DNA from: Coniella vitis
Lineage: Eukaryota > Ascomycota > Sordariomycetes > Diaporthales > Schizoparmaceae
DNA: 64,000 nt
Direction: 5' to 3'
NCBI GenBank assembly: GCA_011317545.1
Contig: WUJK01000017.1
Span: 310,001-374,000 of the forward strand
Both the position numbers and the translations under genes were made by a program. Positions 55,831-64,000 of this stretch are shown here, piece by piece; position 1 is the first letter of the stretch; the number at the start of each line of letters is the position of its first letter. The notes beneath the pieces are model-generated. The model searched no databases. It was not told where the DNA came from and saw nothing but the letters and a program-made list of their open reading frames with translations.

Positions 55831-57908
55831 TCATATCCTCGTCATTTCGACCCTCGCTCGGTCGTATATTCTGTGTGCCATCATATTTCCACCGCCAGTG
55901 CTAGCATCGGACGTGGATGGTGGGTACAGGATCATCCGGGCATATGTACCGGCCCCACGGCGTTTGGAGAGGTAGCCTGGGTTTATCACAACGACACTTT
56001 CAACAACCTACGAATTGATAAGCAGCGTAGTCAGTATTTCAGCTGGCTCTCTTCGCAAATTGAAAAATGTGAGTGGTGTAGTAAACATACCTTTGCAAAA
56101 GGCGGCAATGCACTCGGCACAATCAAGACATCAGGTCGGCCGCCGACCATTTCGCCTAGTTTCAAGTAGCTCACATCGAGCATTGCGCCACTCTGTATGC
56201 CCTCTGACGTGCCCGTCTTGGGATAGCGACTTCGATCCATGGGTGGAAACACGGGGAAATAGTGGCGTTGTTCAATCAGGTATTTGGACAGTCTTGCCAT
56301 GGTATCCGGTATGGGCGCGGGCCTGCTGACTACTTCATCTCCCTTCAACTCCCAGAGGACATCTTGCGACGAAATGGCAACGACCGTTTCGTTCATGGAC
56401 AGCGTCATGGGGTTACCCACAATTTTGATGGACTTGTGCAGACCTAATTCTTTCCTCGCAAAGGCATCCTGCGGCCATGAGACGTGCTTGTCAATGACAT
56501 CACGTGTGGAAGGAACCAGCAAGATGGTCACGGTAGGGTTAGCGGCCACGAGGCGGTTGAGGGCTGGGGAGACGAGGTATTTAAAGACGGTGGCCATGGT
56601 GGTTGTGTCTGGGTCGAAAGCTGCCTCTTCCGGTAGGTCAAAGTCTCCAGTGGCAATGAGCGGGTGCTCCTTATCTATAAAGGGACCGGCGAGGACAACG
56701 GCATCGACATAGTTGTCGGCTGCGACGGTGCAGAGCTGGTGGAGGGGTTCAAAGTCGAGGTTGTCATCTGCGGTATAGGGGCCTGAGGCGTAGATGACCT
56801 GTAGAGGCAGTGGTTCGCTGTCCGTATCCATGGCGTCTGAGCTGCCGAGCAGTCTTTGTCTGTGCGCAGCCAAGGCTGACGGCGTAGAGGCCGCACTTGG
56901 TAGCAAGGGAAGATCGAGGACCTGTGTGACTGTAAAGTTGTGGCCCGACGTGTTACTACCACGCAATGCCACGATTTGGCCGGGGAAGAACTGGTACGCC
57001 TTGACTTTATCCATGTTGAGCGGTATGCGCAAGCCGCCGCCAGTGCGTCGTGATGTCTCAAGCACCAGCGACGCGGCGTTTAGCTTCCCCTCGAGCGAGT
57101 CGGAGGCGATGCGCCCAATGGCGACAATCTCCGTTGTGCTCTGGGCGGCGGCGCTGCCAAATGCATCGTCGTCTAGTTGGTGATACTCGCGAACGAGGGC
57201 CAGAAAGTCGTCAATTCGGTCGTCTAGAATCTCGGATGCTTCTGAGAGTTTCATGCTGAGTGGCTTGTATGCGAGCTTCTTTTGGTCGGATGCGGCTGTC
57301 AACTTGATGCGTGACTCTCCAAATGGTGCAATGACGGCCTCGGGGGCGGGCAATTGGCTATTGAGGACCTCGATGACCTCGCCGGGATTCGCACGGTCGT
57401 TGAAGGAAGAGGGCGGCAGTGCATCCATGGAATCGAGCTGCTCTTTCAGACTGGGTGACTTGTGTTCTAGCGAGCCGACAGCACCACCCTGCTCTGACTT
57501 GATGCGGGAAACGGGCGTTTCCCTTTTCTTAAGAGCGCCTTTTCTCGCAGCGGGCGTGCCTGGTATGAGCCCATCTATCATGCCAAAGACATCACCAGAT
57601 CCTCTATGCGCAGCTCTCGGTGTGCCGCTCATGGTGCGCTTGTCTGGCTTGCTGTGGGCCTGCGTGCGGCTGGATTTCTCGAGGGCATCGAGCAGATGCT
57701 GCTTGAATGCGTTCATCTTTTCGAACGAAGGCTGTGCAGTGTCCATGTCGAGCGTGATACAGTATGACTCCCACTTGAAGTAGAGGTCTTCGGGCGAGAG
57801 ATTGTGCAGGCGCATGATGGACTGCATTTCGGCGACGACGTCTGCGGGAAGAGACCCGTCGCCCACTGCAAAGCGCTCATTGAGCTCTTCCACCGTCGAG
57901 CTGGCCAT
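55831..57908 (-). CDS. POL12: DNA polymerase alpha subunit B
   Basis: Exon 1 is 57908-56091 and exon 2 is 56007-55831, joined over an 83-nt phase-0 intron (GTATGT donor, TTCGTAG acceptor) to give 664 aa. The N-terminal helical domain is about 1-75 (VVAEMQSIMRLHNLSPEDLY). A linker carries Ser/Thr-Pro sites (SGTPRA, PGTPAA). The OB fold follows (IVAIGRIASDSLEGKLNAAS, with GQIVALRGSN), then the calcineurin-like inactive phosphoesterase domain (PLQVIYASGPYT, VVLAGPFID, ILLVPSTRDV). Exon 2 supplies the conserved end VVINPGYLSKRRGAGTYARM and HRIYDRARVEMTRI. Subunit B tethers the polymerase alpha-primase complex and takes part in replication initiation; it has no catalytic activity itself. ATG 57908 opens the standard N-terminus. 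Confidence 0.95.
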
Positions 57909-58871
57909 GCTGTGTGTTTGTATGTTTGTCTGTCAGAAGAGACCAGTGTCTGCGTTTCGAATTGGTAAAGTTGGCAAAACAGGATAGGATGGGTAGAGAT
58001 GATGGATGGCCGTTTCCTTGGAGATGGAAAATGAGACGCGTCTAGACGCGTCTGGCTGATTGGGCTCGTTTAATGGGCTGCAGCACACGCCCTGGTTCTT
58101 ACGTTCTTATCGATAAAGTGCTCCGTTAGTGGTGGTTCCAAGGTGCTGCAGGGCCGCTGCACAAGTGGTTAGCCCCGGCTCCAAGCGCACTGTAGATCCT
58201 CACCACCATTGAATGATAATTCATGTACTTTGTTTGGTTGTGGCTTAGATCAATTGGTAGGTAGTTGAAGTACATGGATGTTGGACGTTCCGGTAGCTTT
58301 TGGTCCGATCTGTACATTATCGTATGCACACAGGCTCAACCAATTTCTCCATTTCCACCTCACGGGGAAATTATCACGCCAGGTAATCTACCGTCATGAG
58401 CGTCTCTACAAGAGTCCAGCGCAACAGCCGAATGTTCAATGAGGCCACTGGTAGCGACAGGATGCCGAGCACGGGCCCACTTAGCAGCGTCGACGTGGGG
58501 TCCTGGGTCCCAAAGGCCCTGGAGATTTGCATCTCGGCGGCTGCCCCTGGTCTTCCGTTCGTGAATCCAGCCCATCAACTTCCCGGCTCCCGTCTCTGCA
58601 GTACTCCGCCAAAAGAGGCCCCTATTCTTGTTCTTCTACTTATATCTCGTCGCTCGTTCCCAACAAAGGGCATTATTGTTGCTTTGGTATTCCCATTTAC
58701 TTGGCTGCATCGCCTGCCATCTTCTTAGCGGGTCATTTTTGTCGAATCGAACTTGTACATATCCAGTACCGTACCTGTCTGAACTCTGAACACATTCAAG
58801 CACATATTCACACTCCCACACTCACACGCATCGCATCGTATTGGAATCGCAAACACCCGCTTTCAAAAAAA
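57909..58871. other. Divergent promoter region, POL12 and Pdr16-like
   Basis: No gene. Contains a duplicated ACGCGTCT pair at about 58034-58050 (ACGCGT is the MCB box of G1/S genes in yeasts), 125-145 bp upstream of the POL12 ATG. MCB boxes control DNA replication genes in yeasts; use here is inferred. Confidence 0.5.
58034..58050. promoter_or_regulatory. Two MCB-like ACGCGT boxes upstream of POL12
   Basis: GACGCGTCT occurs twice in tandem with about 10-bp spacing. ACGCGT is the core bound by MBF (Mbp1/Swi6) at S-phase genes in yeasts, and POL12 is a classic target there. The proximity to the POL12 ATG makes the same use plausible. Confidence 0.5.
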
Positions 58872-59942
58872 ATGGCAGACACCGCAGCCCCAGTGCTTAA
58901 AGTGCCCCTGCGGCACCCCACCGACACCAGCAAGCCCAAGCCAGCGCCTGCGCCGACCGAGGAGCAGCAGCACAAGTACGACTGGCTGCTGGCCCAGGTC
59001 AAGGCCTGGGCAACCCCCGACGCCGGCGTCAATATCCCTAAGAATGCTCCGGCCGACCTGACGGACGCCGAGAAGCAATGGCTCACGCGCGAGTGCTTGC
59101 TGCGCTACCTGCGCGCCGCAAAATGGAACCAAGCCAATGCCGAGAAGCGCCTCATTGACACGCTGCTGTGGCGCCGCGAGTTTGGCGTCTACGACAAGCT
59201 TACACCCGAGCACATTTCGCCCGAAGCCGAGACGGGCAAGCAAATCATTCTCGGCTTCGACAAGGAAGGCCGCCCTTGTCAGTACCTCAACCCAGGCCGC
59301 CAGAACACGGAGACAAGCCACCGCCAGGTTGAGCACCTCGTCTTTATGCTCGAGCGCTCTCTCGACCTCATGCCGCCCGGTCAGGAGTCTCTCGCCCTGC
59401 TCATCAACTTCAAGTCAAGCGGCAGCCGCAGCAACACGGCGCCGCCCATCAGCCAGTCCAAGGAGGTGCTGAACATTCTGCAGACGCACTACCCGGAGCG
59501 GCTGGGCCGCGCCCTCATTATCAACATGCCCTTCCTAGTCGTCGGCTTCTTCAAGATCATCAAGCCGTTGCTGGACCCTGTCACCAAAGAGAAGCTCAAG
59601 TTCAACGAGGACATGAAGGCGTACGTGCCTGCCGAGCAGCTCTGGACAGAATTCAGCGACGGCGCGCTCCAATTTGACTATGAGCACGAGCAGTACTGGC
59701 CTGCGCTCAACGCCATGTGTGCCCAGATCCGCGAGGAGCAGAAGCAGAGATGGGTGGCGGGCGGCAGTGTTATTGGCGAGTCCGAGTTGTACCTGCGGGG
59801 CGGAGACGCCAAGGGCGTGCAGGCTGCGGTGGATGATGCTGCTGCGCTGGTCCAGGAGAAGCTTGCTGTGTCGGAGTCGGATGCAGAGAACAAGCCAGCG
59901 ACCGAAGAACAGGCGGCGGCCGCAGAGCCTGTTGCTGCTTGA
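58872..59942 (+). CDS. Sec14-like phosphatidylinositol transfer protein (Pdr16 type)
   Basis: The protein is 356 aa, single exon, ATG 58872 after an A-rich leader. The CRAL-TRIO N-terminal helical domain is at about 60-100 (LTRECLLRYLRAAKWNQANA and WRREFGV). The lipid-binding domain is at about 115-290: GKQIILGFDKEGRPCQYLNP, LALLINFKS, ILQTHYPERLGRALIINMPF and VVGFFKIIKPLLDPVTKEK. This order and the PERLGRALIIN / DPVTKEK motifs fit Pdr16/Sfh3-type proteins. These bind phosphatidylinositol and sterol, and affect azole tolerance and lipid droplets in yeast. The tail is Ala/Glu-rich and low in complexity. It is cytosolic and membrane-peripheral. Function by family; binding partner in this species not shown. 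Confidence 0.88.
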   Translation: MADTAAPVLKVPLRHPTDTSKPKPAPAPTEEQQHKYDWLLAQVKAWATPDAGVNIPKNAPADLTDAEKQWLTRECLLRYLRAAKWNQANAEKRLIDTLLWRREFGVYDKLTPEHISPEAETGKQIILGFDKEGRPCQYLNPGRQNTETSHRQVEHLVFMLERSLDLMPPGQESLALLINFKSSGSRSNTAPPISQSKEVLNILQTHYPERLGRALIINMPFLVVGFFKIIKPLLDPVTKEKLKFNEDMKAYVPAEQLWTEFSDGALQFDYEHEQYWPALNAMCAQIREEQKQRWVAGGSVIGESELYLRGGDAKGVQAAVDDAAALVQEKLAVSESDAENKPATEEQAAAAEPVAA

Positions 59943-60453
59943 AAGGCCAAAGAAGAGAAGGGGCTGGATGCAAGGCCCAGAGTGAGCATGACCGACTACG
60001 TGTTATAATAGATTTATAGACTTGTGATTATACGGCAGCTTCATGGCCGAATTGGAGTTGGCATCTTGATAGACTACAGCATATAGCATATAGCAATGGC
60101 ATAATGTTGGACTTTGGGAATCGAATTGTTAACAAGGCAAAGGCGGCGCCCCTGTGCAAGACCGTATCCTCACTGGGACTTTATCGCGATAAGGCTGAAC
60201 CTTCCAGGGGTGTTCGCAACTACAGAAGGTTGCAGCGGCAACAGCTCCCCCCCCCCTCGACCCCCGAACAATTATCCACTATCAATACTTACACCACAAC
60301 ACCATCGCCATCCACTCCTTTCAGCAACGCCAACGACCTCGTTTCGTCTTGCCAACCCCCCCCCCCCAACCCCCTCCCGGACCTTTCTCGCGACCAACCC
60401 AGTCCACCACAAACAAACCCGCGCCCCGAATTGTTCTTCATAAAGAAGACAAG

Positions 60454-60485
<32 letters not shown>

Positions 60486-60492
60486 GACAACA
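59943..60492. other. Spacer and 5' leader of Trs31 gene
   Basis: No gene. C-rich runs near 60250 and 60360 and a CA microsatellite (60455-60483) end directly before the Trs31 ATG. Confidence 0.6.
60455..60483. repeat. (CA)n microsatellite in Trs31 leader
   Basis: About 14 AC units ending 10 bases before the ATG, so probably transcribed as part of the 5' leader. Confidence 0.85.
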
Positions 60493-61408
60493 ATGTCAAG
60501 TATACCGCCAACCCCCAAAACAGCCGCTAGCACGACCGCGCCCGTTGCCGCCGGCGTGGCCAGCAGCGGGCTGCGCTACCCAACAAATGGCAAGACAATC
60601 TACTCGCGCACGCTCAACCGCACGCGCACCTCGGAGCTCAGCCAGGCGAGCTTTGCATATCTGTTTGGGGAAATGGTGAGCTATGCGCAGAGGAGGGTAA
60701 CGGGTATTCAGGATTTGGAAAAGAGGTGTGTATGGCGGCCGCGGCAGCAGCAGCAATAATAAGAACAACACCACCAACAACGACAAACGACACCTATGAG
60801 CCCCCCCCCACCCTTCTTACTTTGGCCCTCTCCTCTACATACGTTTTCCAACCAAGCTGACCCAACCCCCCTCGCCCCCAATGGCAATCAGACTCAACGT
60901 CCAAGGCCACCCTATCGGCCTTAAACTGCTCGACCTCCTCCTCTATCGCGAACCCCCACGCTCCCAGCTCCGCCCACGCGACATCATCACCCTCCTCCAC
61001 CTCATCAAGATCCAGCTCTGGACGCACCTTTTTGGCCGCCAAGCCGACCGTCTCGAGAAATCATCCAACCCAGAGACACCCGACGAATACATGATTATCG
61101 ACAATGAGCCCCTCGTCAACGCCTACATTAGCGTTCCTCGTGAAATGTCCCAACTCAATTGCGCGGCATATGTGGCAGGTATGATTGAGGGCGTGTGTGA
61201 TGGAGCGGGGTTCCCAGCGAGGGTGACAGCGCATAGTGTGGGTGGGCAGCACGCAAGTGGTGGTGGGAATGAAGGGGGAGGCGGTGGTGCGGATGCAGCA
61301 GGAGGCGGTGGTGCTGTGCAAGAGATGTGGCCCGGCAAGACAGTGTTTTTGGTCAAATTTGCAAAAGAGGTACTTGAGAGGGAGGCATATCTTGGTATAA
61401 ACAAGTGA
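60493..61408 (+). CDS. TRS31: TRAPP complex subunit Trs31 (TRAPPC5)
   Basis: Exon 1 is 60493-60725 and exon 2 is 60892-61408, joined over a 166-nt phase-2 intron (GTGTGT donor, CAATCAG acceptor), giving 249 aa. The Bet3-family fold shows as KTIYSRTLNRTRTSELSQAS, FAYLFGEMVSYAQRRVTGIQ, and across the splice LNVQGHPIGLKLLDLLLYRE. Then comes RDIITLLHLIKIQLWTHLFG, YISVPREMSQLNCAAYVAGM, and GFPARVTAHSV near the end. A Gly/Ala-rich insert (about 200-225) interrupts this last part, before TVFLVKFAKEVLEREAYLG. Trs31 is a core subunit of TRAPP, the guanine-nucleotide exchange complex for Ypt1/Rab1 in ER-to-Golgi and autophagy traffic. The TGA stop overlaps a consensus GTGAGT donor; splicing from it to the acceptor near 61500 would replace the stop with a short different end. 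Confidence 0.9.
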
Positions 61409-61783
61409 GTACTTTGCAGGAAATGGGTCAAAGGGGCCCATTGGTGGGGTATTCGCGCAAGGCGTGCCGAATCAACATTACCATCACTTTTTATTTCAGA
61501 GCATGGCATGGCGTTCTGGGGTTGGGCATCTCATGATTTGGAATGGGGAAGACGGCGCTTCAATTTAAAATACGATTGCAGTCTTCGTTCAGTACATCGA
61601 GTATCTGCCGGAGAACTGAAAACAATAAACGAAAGAAGAGTGTTTTCCGCTTCGTATAGGCACACAGGGGGGTATCAGGACGTCCAAGTCATTGTCCAGG
61701 GAAGCGCGCCAACCCACCAGCCAGTCAATCATCCTCCACAAAATAAACCTCTCAACCTCAACCTCACCCTGCTCATTCATCGG
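61409..61783. other. Intergenic between convergent genes
   Basis: Shared 3' region of Trs31 and the 199-aa gene. The possible alternative last exon of Trs31 (from about 61501) lies here. Confidence 0.5.
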
Positions 61784-62515
61784 TCATCGAGGCAACCGAC
61801 TCGGCGCCCTAGCACCCGCACCCACACCCGCGCCGCCGCCACCACCACCAACAGCACCTGCACCACCTCGTCCGGCACCTCCCCCACTGCCCTTCCAAAC
61901 ACCGGCCTCTGGGCCTCGACTCATAAGCTCAGAAAGCCCATGATCCCTCCACGCAGGCTCGCGGCGCGTCTGCATCGCTCGCTGAATCCCAAATGCTGCA
62001 TGCTGGTCGGGCACAACGTCGTCCTCATCCTCCGGGTTGACGGGCTGGTGCTGCGTGGGGACATAGATGTCGTCAGCAGGCAGCTTGTCGCGGCAGAACT
62101 GCTCGAGCAAGTCTGCGTCGCGGGCGCGGTGGAGGTGGATTTGGGTGTAATTGCCGTCTTTGTTCTGTTGAGTGACAGTCAATTTCTTGTGTGAAAGATT
62201 GAGCTTGTAAAGCGAACCACGGCAAGAGAGCCCGCACACGTGTGGGACGTGTGGAGATATTAAAGAGAGGAAATGTAGAGATATATGTAAACTCACCATG
62301 ATTACACTCTGAGCCCGCCCAATCCTCTGGTCAATATCACGGGTATGTTCCGGCAGGATAGGGAAACTAACAGGTTGTTGGTGGAGGCGGTGGTGGTGGT
62401 GACGATGGCGACGCTGGTTTGAAGGGGTGCCCTGTCTCCGATTCGCTTGCGTTTGTGCATGCGAGGGTGGTTGTTGTTGAAAAGGAGGTTGCGCCTCGTC
62501 GTCTGCCTGCTCCAT
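61784..62515 (-). CDS. Conserved-looking protein of unknown function, 199 aa
   Basis: Exon 1 is 62515-62297 and exon 2 is 62164-61784, joined over a 132-nt phase-0 intron (GTGAGT donor, CAACAG acceptor). The start is ATG 62515; the GTG upstream is not used. The N-terminus is Gln/His/Pro-rich (PPFQQQPPSHAQ, RHRHHHH). The core joined by the splice reads LPEHTRDIDQRIGRAQSVIM, NKDGNYTQIHLHRARDADLL and EQFCRDKLPADDIYVP, followed by an acidic stretch. The C-terminus is a Gly/Ala low-complexity tail. The intron length is a multiple of three and free of in-frame stops, so retention would insert 44 residues. I do not recognise the family. The charged, regular core suggests a real soluble protein. Confidence 0.62.
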   Translation of the reverse strand: MEQADDEAQPPFQQQPPSHAQTQANRRQGTPSNQRRHRHHHHRLHQQPVSFPILPEHTRDIDQRIGRAQSVIMVSLHISLHFLSLISPHVPHVCGLSCRGSLYKLNLSHKKLTVTQQNKDGNYTQIHLHRARDADLLEQFCRDKLPADDIYVPTQHQPVNPEDEDDVVPDQHAAFGIQRAMQTRREPAWRDHGLSELMSRGPEAGVWKGSGGGAGRGGAGAVGGGGGGAGVGAGARAPSRLPR

Positions 62516-63629
62516 TGCCGCTGTATACCAGGAATGCACTGCAACTGCGGCTAGTTATTGTACGCAAGGGTTCGGGTTACTTGGTTGTATTCTTGAGCAG
62601 CAAGTACCAAAGCGTGTAAGTGGTCCAGTTTGGTACGTCCGGTAGATGGTTTGCTCAGCGGCTGGTTGTTGTCTTTTGGCAAGGGAGATGGGAAGGAAAA
62701 GGAGACAACATGTCCCAATTTGCGTTCATTGACTATTGTGTCTTTGATATATTGAACTATTTATCTTGTCTTTCGCTCCTGCCGTCGCAGAGAAAGGCAA
62801 TATCTATTACTTACAGGAACTGTGCAAAAGACTGACGCGCTTTCCCTGTCTTGGTGATGTTGTTCATTCCTTGCTTGACGTTGGCTCTTGAACTCTTTTT
62901 CTTTTTAGAACTAATCTTTGTACCTTTACAGAATGCTATTTGAGTGCCAACCAGATATTAAGCTTCATAACCGCAATTAATCCATTACCGGAAGGACTGG
63001 AGACATTCATTCCAGAAAAGCAAAAGCCATGGTCAAAGAAAGAAAAAGCACTACTTGGCTTGACTGCCAAGCTGCCCGCCCCTCTTCCCGAATGCCAAGG
63101 ACGATCTGCTACATAGTACAGCAACATTCAGACGAAACATGCCACACGTGCTTGGGTTAGACCCAATTCCTGCTTGTTGTTTTAATGTTTGTTTTTCTTT
63201 TTCAATCTGCTAGTAATGCTTGAATGTAAGAAGACCTTTATCGTGTAATAATATTCTTTCCAAATTGCTTGCCTGTTTGCCTAAGATTGCTTGATGTAAA
63301 TTTAAATGTGGAAGATGACCTGGACAAGGCTACTACTTGATAGAAATACATGGCCGATTCTGGATACATGGCGGGCCTTCCAAACAGCCGCCTTCTTCCC
63401 GCCAAAAAAGCGCCCCCCCCCCTTCCCCCAGCCGCAATGTCAAACGCACTACGGCTCTGAGATGATAACGCCAGCAAATGCAGCCCCTCATATTTCGATA
63501 TGGTATGATCGTCGTCGTTTCATTGCCGGCTTGGTGATTTGGTAAGGGAAACCAGCCTCTTGTTCGAATGACCAAGCCGGATGATGTTGCAGTCACTGAA
63601 TGAGTCCTCCCTTCGATTGATTCGATCCT
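62516..63629. other. Intergenic, no gene seen
   Basis: Holds the promoter of the 199-aa gene and the 3' end of the eIF4E-family gene. One exact dispersed element (63110-63118). Confidence 0.6.
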
Positions 63630-64000
63630 TCATGCAGCCGCCGCTGCTGGGGCCTCGGCTGCCGCTTTTTCGGCTGCCACTCTTGCGTTATGCGAGTCCA
63701 AAACAGCCTTGAGCTCTGGGGGCGGCTCGAAGCCTGGGTGGTCGCAATGCCTCTTGTAGAAATAGTTATCTGCCTTGGGTGTGAGCTCCGGAGGGAGCTC
63801 ATTAAGCACGGTCTGCAGAATGCCGTCAATCGACTTTTGCTTGGACGAGTCGCGGTGCCAGATGGTGATAAGGTGCGAGTTGAAGCGGACAGAAAGGCCA
63901 ACGCCACAGATTTGGTCACCTGTCAAGTTCACACAATGTCAGTCTCAATCAACGGCTTTTAGGAACCTGAAAATGAGATCGAGACAGGAATCATCTTACC
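63630..64000 (-). CDS. eIF4E-family cap-binding protein, 3' end (partial)
   Basis: The last exon is 63919-63630 and codes GDQICGVGLSVRFNSHLITI, WHRDSSKQKSIDGILQTVLN, the segment YFYKRHCDHPGFEPPPELKA, and an Ala-rich end. GDQICG-V-SVR and the I-x-I-W strand are the C-terminal core of eIF4E, which binds the mRNA cap to start translation. An 80-nt intron (63999-63920; GTAAGA donor, CTGAC branch, TGACAG acceptor) lies wholly inside the window, and 64000 is the last base of the previous exon. The YKRHCDHPGF end is unlike the canonical eIF4E terminus, so a divergent class member is possible. The cap-binding tryptophans lie outside the window. Confidence 0.75.

Overview
The window is nuclear DNA from a filamentous ascomycete, most likely a sordariomycete of the Hypocreales. 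The evidence is short introns (about 40-170 nt) with GTATGT/GTAAGT donors and CTAAC/CTGAC branch sites, fungal-only families (two Zn2Cys6 regulators, a Mep-type ammonium transporter, a short kinesin-3, a Pdr16-like lipid-transfer protein, a Ser/Thr-rich wall-type protein), and one gene per cistron with long intergenic spaces. The order assignment is inference. The exon structures were worked out by reading splice signals and checking that the joined frames stay open; none has transcript support.

Left part (1-16.8 kb): a phospholipase-D-fold protein (+), a secreted Ser/Thr-rich repeat protein (-), a five-exon ammonium transporter (-) with GATA elements upstream, a Zn2Cys6 regulator (-) with a GC-AG intron inside its zinc cluster, and a membrane-anchored single-LysM protein (+).

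Middle part (16.8-33 kb): a gene-poor accessory region. Its only convincing coding content is an array of four same-strand, divergent paralogues (20.5, 22.2, 26.3 and 29.0 kb) of a small Cys-rich family without signal peptides. All four share a C-x4-C, CC-x-C, C-x-H-x2-C-x2-C signature, probably metal-binding. The last copy has an in-frame TAA just before the CC-x-C module, with the rest of the domain intact behind it. I regard this array as the best candidate for something undescribed.

Right part (33-64 kb): denser and mostly housekeeping. It holds a small helical protein (+), a Sec72-like ER translocon subunit (-), a multi-span membrane protein (-), a five-exon Zn2Cys6 regulator (-), a sulfotransferase-family protein (-), an NKIN3/UncB-type short kinesin-3 (+), a 103-aa unknown (-), pICln (-), a 184-aa unknown (+), MFAP1 (+) convergent with POL12 (-), a Pdr16-like Sec14 protein (+), TRAPP subunit Trs31 (+), a 199-aa unknown (-) and the 3' end of an eIF4E-family gene (-) cut by the window edge.

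A second window-wide feature is a dispersed 9-bp element, TACATAGTA or its complement. I found 19 exact copies, all intergenic, where about 0.5 would be expected by chance, including a perfect 20-bp palindrome. I saw no transposon ORFs, rRNA, tRNA or CRISPR.
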